Shown: positions 37,393-45,834, counted from the first letter of the stretch. The stretch is 64,000 nt of DNA from an uncultured Prolixibacteraceae bacterium (GCA_937915865.1 CALGIG010000054.1:85187-149186); one strand, 5' to 3'. The notes: generated from the sequence alone by a model not told the origin. Translations and numbers: made by a program.

Positions 37393-38103
37393 ATGAGCAA
37401 TTTACTGACTACCTCTATTGGACGAAAACTCCTAATGAGCGTTTCAGGTTTGTTCCTGATTTTGTTCCTTTTTGTTCATTTGTTCCTCAACTCATTTCTG
37501 CTGCTCGACGGCGTATTTGGGTTCGAACGTGGCCAGATGTTCAACGCAGGGGTACATTTCATGGGAACCAACCCACTTATTAAGATCATTGAGCCGGTTT
37601 TGGCCATCGGTTTTATCGTACACATTATTTATTCATTGATTCTGACCGTACAGAACATGAAAGCTCGTGGACCTCAAGCTTATGCTTCAGGTAAAAAAAC
37701 CACTGGTATCGAATTTGCATCGCAGAACATGTTGGTTCTCGGTATTGTGATCGCGTCGTTTCTGGCCGTTCACATCATCAACTTCTACATGAAAATGAAA
37801 GGTTTCATAGCATGGGAAGCTGGCGAAGTTGAATTCCCTTTCCTGGGCAATATGGCAAAAGGCGAAGATGCTTATTCGTTGGTTAATGCAACATTCAAAG
37901 TTCTGCCAATTGTAATTTTATATGTTGTTGGTTCGGTTGCTCTTGCATTCCACCTTTCGCACGGTTTCTGGTCGGGTTTCCAAACCATTGGCTGGAACAA
38001 CAAAACATGGATGCCCCGCCTGAAATGTATTGGCAACATCGTGGCTATCTTAATTGGCGGAGGTTTTGCCGTTATTGCAATTGCACAATACCTGTTCTTT
38101 TAA
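37393..38103 (+). CDS. sdhC: Succinate dehydrogenase cytochrome b subunit (single-subunit diheme type)
   Basis: The 236-residue integral membrane protein has five hydrophobic segments with His residues placed for two haems (FLFVHLFLN; IVHIIYS; FLAVHIINFYMK; ALAFHLSHGFWS). The fold and the absence of a separate sdhD match the B-type enzyme of Bacteroidota and epsilon-proteobacteria, which can act as succinate:quinone oxidoreductase or fumarate reductase. It anchors SdhAB to the inner membrane and passes electrons to or from menaquinone. First gene of sdhCAB, 20 bp before sdhA. Confidence 0.97.
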   Translation: MSNLLTTSIGRKLLMSVSGLFLILFLFVHLFLNSFLLLDGVFGFERGQMFNAGVHFMGTNPLIKIIEPVLAIGFIVHIIYSLILTVQNMKARGPQAYASGKKTTGIEFASQNMLVLGIVIASFLAVHIINFYMKMKGFIAWEAGEVEFPFLGNMAKGEDAYSLVNATFKVLPIVILYVVGSVALAFHLSHGFWSGFQTIGWNNKTWMPRLKCIGNIVAILIGGGFAVIAIAQYLFF

Positions 38104-38123
38104 TTCTCTAAAAAGATTGAAAC

Positions 38124-40064
38124 ATGAGTAAATTAAATGCAAGGATTCCTGAAGGGCCCCTGGCTCAGAAATGGACCAATTATAAAGATCACCAGAAACT
38201 GGTGAACCCCGCAAATAAACGTAAACTGGATGTAATCGTAGTTGGAACCGGATTGGCCGGTGGCGCTGCTGCTGCTTCGCTTGGCGAAATGGGTTTCAAC
38301 GTGAAAAACTTCACCATTCAGGATTCACCCCGCCGTGCGCACTCAATTGCAGCACAGGGTGGTATCAACGCTGCAAAGAACTATCCAAACGATGGCGACT
38401 CTGTTTTCCGTTTGTTCTACGATACCATTAAAGGTGGTGACTATCGTGCCCGTGAAGCCAACGTTCACCGTTTGGCCGAAGTTAGTAACAACATCATCGA
38501 CCAGTGCGTTGCCCAAGGTGTTCCATTTGCACGCGAATACGGCGGTTTGCTCGATAACCGTTCGTTCGGGGGAGCTCAGGTAAGCCGTACTTTTTACGCC
38601 AAAGGACAAACCGGTCAGCAGTTGTTGCTGGGCGCCTACCAGGCTTTAATGCGTCAGGTCAACGCCGGAACAGTAAAGATGTACACTCGTACCGAATTGG
38701 TTGACATCGTAATTGTTGATGGCAAAGCTCGCGGTATTATTGCCCGCGACCTTGTAACCGGCGAATTGCAACGTCATTTCGGTCACGCAGTTGTTTTGGC
38801 TACCGGTGGATACGGAAATACCTTCTTCCTTTCAACCAACGCTATGGGATCAAACGGATCGGCTGCTATCAAAGCTTACCACAAAGGTGCCATGTTTGCT
38901 AACCCATGTTATGCTCAGATTCACCCAACCTGTATACCGGTTCATGGCGAATTCCAGAGTAAACTGACATTGATGTCGGAATCGTTGCGTAACGATGGCC
39001 GCATCTGGGTTCCGAAGAAAAAAGAAGATGCTGAAGCTATTCGTGCAGGCAAAATGAAACCAACACAAATTGCCGAAGAAGACCGCGACTATTACCTCGA
39101 ACGCCGTTACCCGGCTTTCGGCAACCTTGTACCGCGTGACGTAGCTTCGCGCGCTGCCAAAGAACGCTGCGATGCTGGCTACGGTGTTGGTGCAACCGGT
39201 TTGGCTGTTTACCTCGATTTCAAATCAGCAATCGAACGCCTTGGCCAGAAAACGATTGAAGCCCGCTATGGAAACTTATTCCAGATGTACTATAAAATCG
39301 TCGACGAAAATCCTTACGAAACACCGATGATGATCTATCCGGCTATCCACTACACCATGGGTGGTATCTGGGTCGATTACGAACTACAAACAACCATTCC
39401 TGGTTTGTTCGCAGCTGGTGAAGCCAACTTCTCCGATCACGGCGCTAACCGTTTGGGTGCTTCGGCATTGATGCAAGGTTTGGCCGACGGATATTTCGTG
39501 TTGCCTTACACTATTCAGAATTATCTTGCTGATGATATTCGTACGCCTCGCATGACCGGAAACGAACCTGAATTCGTTGAAGCTGAAAAAGCTGTAAAAG
39601 CCCGTTTTGAAAAACTGATGAACATCAAGGGAAAACGTTCGGTCGACAGCCTGCACAAAGAATTAGGTTTAGTAATGTGGGATTTCGTTGGAATGGGTCG
39701 TACCAAAGAAGGTTTGGAGCACGCCATTCAGCGCATTGCCGAAATCAAGAAAGAATTCTGGAGCAACGTTCGTATCCCAGGGAATATAACCGGGATGAAC
39801 ATTGAATTGGAAAAAGCCAGCCGTTTGGCCGATTTCATCGAAATTGGGAACCTGATGGCCCGCGACGCCCTCAAGCGCGAAGAATCGTGCGGTGGGCACT
39901 TCCGTGAAGAATACCAGACTGAAGAAGGCGAAGCACTTCGTCAGGACGACAAATTTGCGTATGTAGGTTGCTGGGAATATAAAGGTGAAAACGCTGAACC
40001 TGAACTTCACAAAGAAGAATTGGTTTACGAAGCTGTGAAAATGGTTCAACGCAATTACAAATAA
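38124..40064 (+). CDS. sdhA: Succinate dehydrogenase / fumarate reductase flavoprotein subunit
   Basis: The 646-residue protein has the FAD-binding fold (VIVVGTGLAGGAAAASLGEMG), the covalent flavin site RRAHSIAAQGGINAA (His73), the capping domain and the catalytic-site signature ANPCYAQIHPTCIP. GLFAAGEANFSDHGANRLGASALMQG is the second FAD motif. Length and order are typical of the Bacteroidota enzyme. It oxidises succinate to fumarate, or the reverse in anaerobic respiration. Codon use is richer in GC than in neighbouring accessory genes, as usual for a highly expressed gene. Confidence 0.98.
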   Translation: MSKLNARIPEGPLAQKWTNYKDHQKLVNPANKRKLDVIVVGTGLAGGAAAASLGEMGFNVKNFTIQDSPRRAHSIAAQGGINAAKNYPNDGDSVFRLFYDTIKGGDYRAREANVHRLAEVSNNIIDQCVAQGVPFAREYGGLLDNRSFGGAQVSRTFYAKGQTGQQLLLGAYQALMRQVNAGTVKMYTRTELVDIVIVDGKARGIIARDLVTGELQRHFGHAVVLATGGYGNTFFLSTNAMGSNGSAAIKAYHKGAMFANPCYAQIHPTCIPVHGEFQSKLTLMSESLRNDGRIWVPKKKEDAEAIRAGKMKPTQIAEEDRDYYLERRYPAFGNLVPRDVASRAAKERCDAGYGVGATGLAVYLDFKSAIERLGQKTIEARYGNLFQMYYKIVDENPYETPMMIYPAIHYTMGGIWVDYELQTTIPGLFAAGEANFSDHGANRLGASALMQGLADGYFVLPYTIQNYLADDIRTPRMTGNEPEFVEAEKAVKARFEKLMNIKGKRSVDSLHKELGLVMWDFVGMGRTKEGLEHAIQRIAEIKKEFWSNVRIPGNITGMNIELEKASRLADFIEIGNLMARDALKREESCGGHFREEYQTEEGEALRQDDKFAYVGCWEYKGENAEPELHKEELVYEAVKMVQRNYK

Positions 40065-40088
40065 TGGCTTTTTAAAAGGAGATCAATC

Positions 40089-40844
40089 ATGGAAAAAACA
40101 ATAAATCTTACGCTTAAGGTTTGGCGTCAGAACGGTCCCAGAGAAAAAGGCCGTTTCGAAACCTACAAGGTGAGCAACATCTCAATTGATAGTTCGTTCC
40201 TCGAAATGATGGACATTTTGAACGAACAACTGATCAGCGAAAACAAAGAACCTGTTGCTTTCGACCACGACTGCCGCGAAGGTATTTGTGGTATGTGTTC
40301 GTTGTACATCAATGGCCGCCCTCACGGACCCGACGACGATGTAACAACCTGCCAGTTGCACATGCGCAAATTTCAGGATGGACAGACAGTTACCATCGAA
40401 CCTTGGCGCTCAGCTGCTTTCCCTGTAATAAAAGACCTGATTGTAAATCGTAGCGCTTTCGACCAGATTATCGCTGCCGGTGGTTACGTTTCGGTGAGTA
40501 CAGGTGGTGTGCCCGATGCAAACGCTATTCCAATTCCCAAAGTGGATGCTGACGAGTCGATGGACGCTGCCTCGTGTATTGGTTGCGGTGCCTGTGTTGC
40601 AGCTTGTAAAAACGGATCGGCTATGTTGTTCGTTTCGGCAAAAGTGAGCCATTTGGCGTTGTTGCCACAAGGTCGCGTTGAAGGTGCCCGTCGTGCAAAA
40701 GCAATGGTTGCTAAAATGGACGAACTTGGTTTCGGTAACTGTACCAACACTGGCGCCTGCGAAGTGGAATGCCCGAAAAACATTTCATTGTCGAACATCG
40801 CCCGTTTAAACCGCGAATTCTTAAGCGCCAAGTTGAAAGATTAA
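40089..40844 (+). CDS. sdhB: Succinate dehydrogenase / fumarate reductase iron-sulfur subunit
   Basis: The 251-residue protein carries the three cluster motifs: 2Fe-2S (DCREGICGMCSLYING with a later Cys in TTCQLH), 4Fe-4S (CIGCGACVAAC) and 3Fe-4S (CTNTGACEVECP). It links the flavin of SdhA to the haems of SdhC. It lies 24 bp after sdhA. A strong AAGGAG-like sequence (AAAGGAG) precedes the start, unusual for this phylum, where Shine-Dalgarno sites are generally weak. Confidence 0.98.
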   Translation: MEKTINLTLKVWRQNGPREKGRFETYKVSNISIDSSFLEMMDILNEQLISENKEPVAFDHDCREGICGMCSLYINGRPHGPDDDVTTCQLHMRKFQDGQTVTIEPWRSAAFPVIKDLIVNRSAFDQIIAAGGYVSVSTGGVPDANAIPIPKVDADESMDAASCIGCGACVAACKNGSAMLFVSAKVSHLALLPQGRVEGARRAKAMVAKMDELGFGNCTNTGACEVECPKNISLSNIARLNREFLSAKLKD

Positions 40845-40848
40845 GATG

Positions 40849-40945
40849 ACGCGAATTTTATTCGCGTAAAAATACCGGCGATTAAAAATCGCTACACCCA
40901 TAAAATAGAAGCCCCGGAGATTCAGTTCTTCGGGGTTTTATATTA
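40849..40945 (+). terminator. Three consecutive hairpins after sdhB, the last an intrinsic terminator
   Basis: Hairpin 1 (about 40850-40866) pairs CGCGAAT with ATTCGCG; hairpin 2 (40878-40892) pairs GCGATT with AATCGC; hairpin 3 (40912-40935) pairs CCCCGGAGA with TCTTCGGGG and is followed by TTTTA. Only the third has a T run, so it is the terminator; the first two may protect the mRNA 3' end. Confidence 0.75.
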
Positions 40946-41026
40946 TCAAAATTCATGTAATAAAACAGATTTTAAGCGCCCTGATGTTAATATTTCAAAG
41001 CATTTTTAATTTAAAAATTTGATTAA

Positions 41027-41056
41027 CAATTGTTTAAATCTAATTTTAAACAATTG
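41027..41056. promoter_or_regulatory. Perfect 12-bp inverted repeat, possible operator
   Basis: CAATTGTTTAAA (41027-41038) and TTTAAACAATTG (41045-41056) are perfect inverted arms around a 6-base spacer, about 85 bp before the gene at 41141. There is no T run and each arm begins with the palindrome CAATTG, so a protein-binding site is more likely than a terminator. Confidence 0.4.
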
Positions 41057-41140
41057 ATTGTTGATTAGTTCCTTTGCGAATGCCAAAAAAATGAAGCTTC
41101 ATTTTGTATATTCGCATGAGTCTATCAAAAAAAATAATTT

Positions 41141-41875
41141 ATGCCTTACAGGAGACTACCAAATACTGATGTTGCCAGGCTTCGGGCTATTGAAGCCGGA
41201 CTGGATCTTGGTAAACGAGTAGCATTAAAAAATCTGGCATTCAGCCAACAAACACTTGAAAAATTGCAGACTTTCTATCCGCATTTTTTAGGGGCTATCC
41301 GCCAATTAAATATTTCGAAACAAAATCAGTTTGACCGTTCAAAAGAGTATAGCGAGATTTTCCGTAAAGCAAAACTTTATATTTCTCATTTTCTTCAGGT
41401 CGTGAATTTTGCTATCCTTCGAGGCGAGATGAAACCAGAAGTAATTGAGTTCTACGGATTAAAGGCTAACTCGAAAGCAACGCCTCCTTTGAACCTCGAA
41501 GCTCACGTAATGTCATGGGGAGAACGGGTTATTGAAGGCGAACAAAAAAGAATAAAAAGTGGAGGAAGCCCTATCTACAGTCCTTCAATCGCCTTAGTTA
41601 AAGTTCATTACGAAGAGTTTGTTGCTGCTTATCGCCATCAAAAAATGCTTCAGAATATTACTAACCGTGCCTCAATGAAAGTATCGGAAATGCGTGAGCA
41701 GGCCGATGTCCTTATTCAGGAAATGTGGAATGAAGTTGAAAGTTCAATGTCTCATTTAACCGACGAAGAAAAAAGAGAACAGGCTTCGGTATATGGTGTT
41801 GTATACGTTTACCGGGCTTCGGAACTTAAAAAATTCGATATAGAAAACATCGAGCAAAGCCTTTTCTTTTCCTAA
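41141..41875 (+). CDS. Conserved hypothetical protein of Bacteroidota
   Basis: The 244-residue protein is soluble, mostly helical, with no signal peptide or membrane segment. It starts MPYRRLPNTDVARLRAIEAG and contains EYSEIFRKAKLYISHFLQVVNFAILRGEM and VKVHYEEFVAAYRHQKMLQNITNRAS, a pattern of long amphipathic helices. I recall proteins of this kind as widespread in the phylum, without known function. It stands alone between the sdh terminator and the convergent CPBP protease gene. Upstream is a perfect inverted repeat (41027-41056). Confidence 0.75.
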   Translation: MPYRRLPNTDVARLRAIEAGLDLGKRVALKNLAFSQQTLEKLQTFYPHFLGAIRQLNISKQNQFDRSKEYSEIFRKAKLYISHFLQVVNFAILRGEMKPEVIEFYGLKANSKATPPLNLEAHVMSWGERVIEGEQKRIKSGGSPIYSPSIALVKVHYEEFVAAYRHQKMLQNITNRASMKVSEMREQADVLIQEMWNEVESSMSHLTDEEKREQASVYGVVYVYRASELKKFDIENIEQSLFFS

Positions 41876-41893
41876 TTAAAATCAATCAATTCG

Positions 41894-42847
41894 TTATGCC
41901 TGTGAATCCTCCAGATTTGCGGGCATTTTTGTTTTCTGTTGCCCGTATTTGTATATCAGGTAAAGAAGCCAGCCAGCTACTGACACACTAATAATTACGA
42001 CAAATAATTCACCCTGACCAGTCCCAAACTCTTCAACGTCTTTCGAAATAGTACCTTTTCCAATCAGGAAATAACCTAAAACACCAACAAGGTTATTGAA
42101 GAAATGGGCCAAAACAGGAACCCACATAGTGCCAGTCCAAACCAGAAGATAACCGAACATGGCTCCTAACACCAACCGAGGTAAAAAACCATAAAACTGC
42201 ATGTGCATGGCGCTAAACACGAAAGCAGTAACCCAAATACCCCAATGGTGATTTCTAGTCCAATCCGTGAATATTCGCTGAATAACTCCGCGAAACATAA
42301 ATTCCTCGCCAATAGCCGGAAGTACTGCAATCATAAATACATTGAACAGCAGACCGCCAAAACCGTTTACCGTCATAAATTTATCGATCAGCACCTTAGC
42401 ATTGTCCTCCATGTTTCGCATCCAGTTTTCCAACCCTGAAAGGAAAGATGGAAAGCTCATCTTGCTGTTAATATCACCCAGAAAATTTATAAACGGGACA
42501 ATAGCCAGCAGACAGAAAACAGCCAGCACAAAGCAACGCGATTGGGCGCTGCGATTTATCAAAAGGTATTCCTTTACATTACCATGGTAAAGAAAACCTA
42601 GAATAAACGGAGGTACTACAAATAAACCAATCGATTGTAATACCTGCATATATTTCAGAAAATTAATGCTTTCATCTGAATTATTTTGAACACCGTTAAG
42701 CAAATTCATAAGCTCGCTCAGGCCATAAAACGGTATTGCTACAACCATTCCTACGATCATAAACAGAAAAACAGAGGCCACCATTATAAAAATGGCAAAC
42801 ATAAGCTGCGGAAAAGGCCTCATATAGCGAAAAGCAGTAAAATCCAT
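41894..42847 (-). CDS. CPBP-family intramembrane glutamic protease
   Basis: The 317-residue polytopic protein has about eight transmembrane segments and the Abi/CPBP motifs: GEEFMFRGVIQRIF (Glu181-Glu182 with Arg186), FVFSAMHMQFYG (FxxxH) and HFFNNLVGV (HxxxN). These residues form the active site of Rce1-like intramembrane proteases. Bacterial members act in protein processing, bacteriocin immunity or membrane quality control. No CAAX or bacteriocin gene is next to it, so the substrate is unknown. It ends 18 bp from the convergent gene at 41875. Confidence 0.92.
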   Translation of the reverse strand: MDFTAFRYMRPFPQLMFAIFIMVASVFLFMIVGMVVAIPFYGLSELMNLLNGVQNNSDESINFLKYMQVLQSIGLFVVPPFILGFLYHGNVKEYLLINRSAQSRCFVLAVFCLLAIVPFINFLGDINSKMSFPSFLSGLENWMRNMEDNAKVLIDKFMTVNGFGGLLFNVFMIAVLPAIGEEFMFRGVIQRIFTDWTRNHHWGIWVTAFVFSAMHMQFYGFLPRLVLGAMFGYLLVWTGTMWVPVLAHFFNNLVGVLGYFLIGKGTISKDVEEFGTGQGELFVVIISVSVAGWLLYLIYKYGQQKTKMPANLEDSQA

Positions 42848-42905
42848 GTGACTTTGTTTTGTTCAGGAACAAAGATACACTTATGAGAAGCAAATCAAAA
42901 CCGGG

Positions 42906-42943
42906 AAATGGTCATTAGAAAAATAGATTTCCAAATGACTAAT
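42906..42943. repeat. Short dispersed hairpin repeat, second copy
   Basis: AAATGGTCATTAGAAAAATAG followed by ATTTCCAAATGACTAATTTT resembles the copy at 37074-37125; arms TCATTAG and CTAAT plus CATT/AATG pair. It lies at the 3' end of the DinB-like gene. Confidence 0.45.
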
Positions 42944-42944
42944 T

Positions 42945-43424
42945 TTACTCCTGATTGATCAGCGCTTCAATTTCAGTCAGATGCAGTTTAAAGTGTGGCA
43001 AATACCCTTCAATATTCTGGCGCAACGAAATCATCTCATTTTCACCACTAATCCACTGATTTTCTAATTTATCGGGGTTAACATTTCTAATAACATGAGT
43101 GATGTGCAGGTTTGAATATTTCCATAATTGTACCAGGTTATACCAATCCTCGTGCTGATAATCCTGAATAGCAATCCAGCGGTCGTTGTTTCCCAAAGTG
43201 GCGTAGTTCGGAAAGGTCATCGGGTTTTCACGGTATTGCAAATGCACAATGCGATGGGTGTTGTTCGATGCAGAATCGACCATGTGTCCCAGAATCTGCT
43301 TAATTGTTCGGTCTTGGTTATTTCTGCGGTTGATGATAATTTCTTCTGAGAGGTTCAATAATCGTGGTTCCCAGGCTTCAATTAACTGAAGCATTTTCTG
43401 ACAATCGTTTTCAAATGTGTTCAT
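42945..43424 (-). CDS. DinB-like four-helix protein
   Basis: Starting at MNTFENDCQKML gives 159 residues; a longer frame to 43460 is less likely, since the upstream codons resemble intergenic sequence. The protein has the DinB/YfiT-like layout: a His in the second helix (IKQILGHMVDSASNNTHRI) and a late His pair (LPHFKLHLTEIEALI) placed to bind a metal. Members act as thiol-dependent transferases or have unknown roles; the reaction here is unknown. It is divergent from the queuosine transporter gene, about 145 bp apart. Confidence 0.82.
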   Translation of the reverse strand: MNTFENDCQKMLQLIEAWEPRLLNLSEEIIINRRNNQDRTIKQILGHMVDSASNNTHRIVHLQYRENPMTFPNYATLGNNDRWIAIQDYQHEDWYNLVQLWKYSNLHITHVIRNVNPDKLENQWISGENEMISLRQNIEGYLPHFKLHLTEIEALINQE

Positions 43425-43535
43425 GTTCTTATAATGTCTAATTGCTGAAATGATTCGCAAAATAGTAAATTGTAAATACCAAAATTATAAATGACAAAAA
43501 AATTATATTTTTGCGCCGTGCTTTCAATGTGAAAG

Positions 43536-43566
43536 CCGTGTACTTGGTAACCACGTAAAAAACAAG
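43536..43566 (+). promoter_or_regulatory. preQ1-I riboswitch
   Basis: The sequence folds as a compact H-type pseudoknot: P1 CGTG (43537-43540) with CACG (43552-43555), loop TACTTGGTAAC, A-rich strand TAAAAAA, and P2 CTTG (43543-43546) with CAAG (43563-43566). The GTAAC just before the 3' strand of P1 and the A-rich tail ending AACAAG match the preQ1-I class; C43551 would be the ligand-contacting base. It ends 3 nt before the ATG at 43570, so it should control translation. The next genes are a queuosine-precursor transporter, queC and queF, which fits. An upstream hairpin (43520-43536) adjoins it. Confidence 0.75.
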
Positions 43567-43569
43567 AAA

Positions 43570-44250
43570 ATGAAAAATTCTGTATCTGTATTATTTATGC
43601 TTGCGGGCATATTGTTTGCCACCTGTCTCTTAATTTCCAACATCCTTGCAACCAAAATCCTGATGATCGGCCCGTGGTCGGCCCCCGCCGGAGTATTGAT
43701 TTTTCCGATTGCTTACATCCTGAACGATGTGATTACAGAAGTGTGGGGATTTACCAAAGCCCGCCTGATTATCTGGACTGGGTTTGCCGTAAATGTGTTG
43801 GCGGTTGTTTTTTTTACTGCCGGAATTGTTATTCCCGGAGCGCCTTTCTGGCAAAACCAGGATGCTTTTGCCACCATTTTAGGCAACACACCACGCATTG
43901 TGCTGGCAAGTTTAAGCGCTTATCTGATTGGTTCGTTCCTGAATGCTTTTGTAATGAGCCGCATGAAAGTATTGACCAAAGGGAAAGGTTTCTCTGCGAG
44001 AGCAATTTTGTCAACTTTGGCCGGAGAAAGTGCTGACTCGCTGATCTTTATTTGCATTGCTTTCATTGGGCAATTCCCGGCTGGAGTATTGATTACCATG
44101 ATTTTTACTCAGGCCATGATGAAAACAGTGTATGAGATTCTGATTTTACCGGTAACCATCTGGGTTGTCAATTTCGTTAAGCGGGTTGAAGGCATCGATA
44201 CATTCGACACCAACCAATCTTACAACCTGTTCAGGTTAAAAGAGATTTAG
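43570..44250 (+). CDS. Queuosine precursor transporter (YhhQ/VUT family)
   Basis: The 226-residue inner-membrane protein has about six transmembrane helices. Family features include ILATKILMIGPWSAPAGVLIFPIAYILNDVITEVWGF and the later AGESADSLIFICIAFIG. YhhQ-type proteins bring in preQ0 or preQ1, the 7-deazaguanine precursors of the tRNA base queuosine. Its leader carries a likely preQ1-I riboswitch, and queC and queF follow on the same strand, so uptake and synthesis appear combined. Confidence 0.93.
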   Translation: MKNSVSVLFMLAGILFATCLLISNILATKILMIGPWSAPAGVLIFPIAYILNDVITEVWGFTKARLIIWTGFAVNVLAVVFFTAGIVIPGAPFWQNQDAFATILGNTPRIVLASLSAYLIGSFLNAFVMSRMKVLTKGKGFSARAILSTLAGESADSLIFICIAFIGQFPAGVLITMIFTQAMMKTVYEILILPVTIWVVNFVKRVEGIDTFDTNQSYNLFRLKEI

Positions 44251-44254
44251 GGGA

Positions 44255-44330
44255 GCCCCCATCCCGTTCCCCCGAAAGGGGAAAGCCTGGGAATTGAGTC
44301 ACAATTTGTTTTGCCCTGAAAGGGCATTAT
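44255..44330. repeat. Repeat-rich spacer between the transporter gene and queC
   Basis: Two hairpins are visible: TTCCCC with GGGGAA at 44267-44283 and GCCCT with AGGGC at 44313-44325, followed by ATTATATCAATAGCCCGCGGCGAAAT-type sequence (longer than one stem). Similar GC-rich palindromes occur at 56883-56917, 57037-57055 and 59618-59703, so this looks like a REP-like family. The 208-bp gap suggests that queC may have its own promoter. Confidence 0.5.
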
Positions 44331-44458
44331 ATCAATAGCCCGCGGCGAAATCCCGGATTGATGAAGATTCTGACAATCTCGTCCGCGTGGTAATGTTATA
44401 CAAAACGAATAGGTTATTTCGGACGAAATAGAATTCACCCTATTAAATGAATTTTTGA

Positions 44459-45115
44459 ATGAAGAAAAATAAAAAAGCATTAGTTGTATTTTCCGGTGGG
44501 CAAGACTCGACAACTTGTCTTTTCTGGGCTTTGAAGAATTTTGATTACGTGGAAACGCTCTGTTTCGATTACGGGCAGCGCCACCGCATTGAACAGGAAG
44601 CAGCAAGGGCAATCGCCGGGAAAGCAGGCGTGCCATTTACTTTGCTTAACCTCGACTTGCTGAAACAAATTACGCACAATTCGCTGACCGATCAGTCAAT
44701 CAATGTAGAAGAAAACAAGCCGGATAACCGTCCGCCAAACACGCTGGTTGAAGGCCGGAACATGCTTTTCCTGACTTTTGCTGCCATCTTTGCCAAAGGA
44801 AAAGACATTCCGAATTTAGTTACCGGAGTTGGTCAGGCCGATTACAGCGGATACCCCGATTGCCGCGACAAATTTATCCGCTCGCTAAACCAAACCCTGA
44901 ACCTGTCGATGGACTACAATTTCACGATCCATACTCCGCTGATGTGGAAAACGAAGGAAGACATCTGGGCGCTGGCTGATGAATTGGGCGTTTTCGACCT
45001 GGTTCGCACCGAAACAGTAACCTGCTACAACGGCATTAAAGGCGACGGTTGCGGCCATTGCCCGGCCTGCCAGTTACGCCGCAAAGGATTGGAAAGCTAT
45101 TTACAAACAAGATAA
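44459..45115 (+). CDS. queC: 7-cyano-7-deazaguanine (preQ0) synthase
   Basis: The 218-residue enzyme converts 7-carboxy-7-deazaguanine to preQ0 with ATP and ammonia. It shows the PP-loop VFSGGQDSTTCLFWAL near the N-terminus, the RNMLFLTFAA and GQADYSGYPDCR motifs of the QueC family, and the zinc-binding Cys set near the end (TCYNGIKGDGCGHCPACQLR). Length is usual. It lies between the queuosine-precursor transporter and queF; queD and queE are not in this window. Confidence 0.97.
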   Translation: MKKNKKALVVFSGGQDSTTCLFWALKNFDYVETLCFDYGQRHRIEQEAARAIAGKAGVPFTLLNLDLLKQITHNSLTDQSINVEENKPDNRPPNTLVEGRNMLFLTFAAIFAKGKDIPNLVTGVGQADYSGYPDCRDKFIRSLNQTLNLSMDYNFTIHTPLMWKTKEDIWALADELGVFDLVRTETVTCYNGIKGDGCGHCPACQLRRKGLESYLQTR

Positions 45116-45266
45116 TAGATAATAGATATAAGATACTAGACAAAACACAGTTTTATCTCTGTGAACTCTTTAGTAAAATCTTGACCCAGTGAGGGCTTCA
45201 CTTTAAGTGAAACCCTCACTAAGATTATCGCCTCGCAACACGTAACCCGTAACTCGCAACAATATC

Positions 45267-45737
45267 ATGAACGATTTAAAAAACCTCGGAAACCAAAGCA
45301 AATACCTGTTCGATTACAGCACCGAAATGCTCGAAAGCTTTGACAACAAACATCCGGAGAACGACACCTGGGTGAAATTCAATTGCCCGGAGTTTACCAG
45401 CCTCTGCCCTATTACCGGTCAGCCCGATTTTGCAACCATTTACCTGAGTTATATTCCCGACCAAAAGCTGGTTGAAAGCAAAAGCTTGAAGTTGTACCTC
45501 TTCAGTTTCCGCAACCACGGCGCTTTTCACGAAGATTGCATCAACATCATCATGAAAGACCTGATTAAACTGATGGAGCCTAAATACATCGAAGTTTGGG
45601 GAAAATTCCTGCCACGCGGCGGACTGAGCATCGACCCGTATTGTAATTATGGCAAGCCTGGCACCAGGTACAAACAGATGGCCGAGTATCGCATGATGAA
45701 CCACGATTTGTATCCTGAAAAGATTGATAATCGGTAA
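45267..45737 (+). CDS. queF: NADPH-dependent 7-cyano-7-deazaguanine reductase (preQ0 to preQ1)
   Basis: The 156-residue enzyme is the short, unimodular QueF type. It has the catalytic Cys47 in FTSLCPITGQPDFA, the family motif ESKSLKLYL and the Asp/His segment GAFHEDCIN. It reduces the nitrile of preQ0 to the amine preQ1, the likely ligand of the riboswitch at 43536-43566, giving a simple feedback loop on precursor import. It converges with asnS across a long perfect palindrome. Confidence 0.97.
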   Translation: MNDLKNLGNQSKYLFDYSTEMLESFDNKHPENDTWVKFNCPEFTSLCPITGQPDFATIYLSYIPDQKLVESKSLKLYLFSFRNHGAFHEDCINIIMKDLIKLMEPKYIEVWGKFLPRGGLSIDPYCNYGKPGTRYKQMAEYRMMNHDLYPEKIDNR

Positions 45738-45749
45738 AGAACGATTTTT

Positions 45750-45811
45750 AACACGAAGGCACTAAGACACAAAGAGATTATTTTTTCTTTGTGTCTTAGT
45801 GCCTTCGTGTT
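45750..45811. terminator. Perfect 25-bp inverted repeat between convergent queF and asnS
   Basis: The arm at 45750-45774 (starting AACACGAAGGCACTAAGACA) is repeated exactly inverted at 45787-45811, with a 12-base loop ending in a T run (TTATTTTTT). Both strands have A/T tracts near the stem, so it can act as a bidirectional terminator. Its length and perfection suggest a mobile or REP-like palindrome. Confidence 0.8.
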
Positions 45812-45834
45812 TATATCTTGTATAGGCCGTTGGG

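Noticed and set aside
45116..45266. TAATAGATAATAGATATAAG-type repeats between queC and queF
   Set aside because: A short low-complexity stretch; the spacing and number of units are too few for a CRISPR or a tandem-repeat locus.
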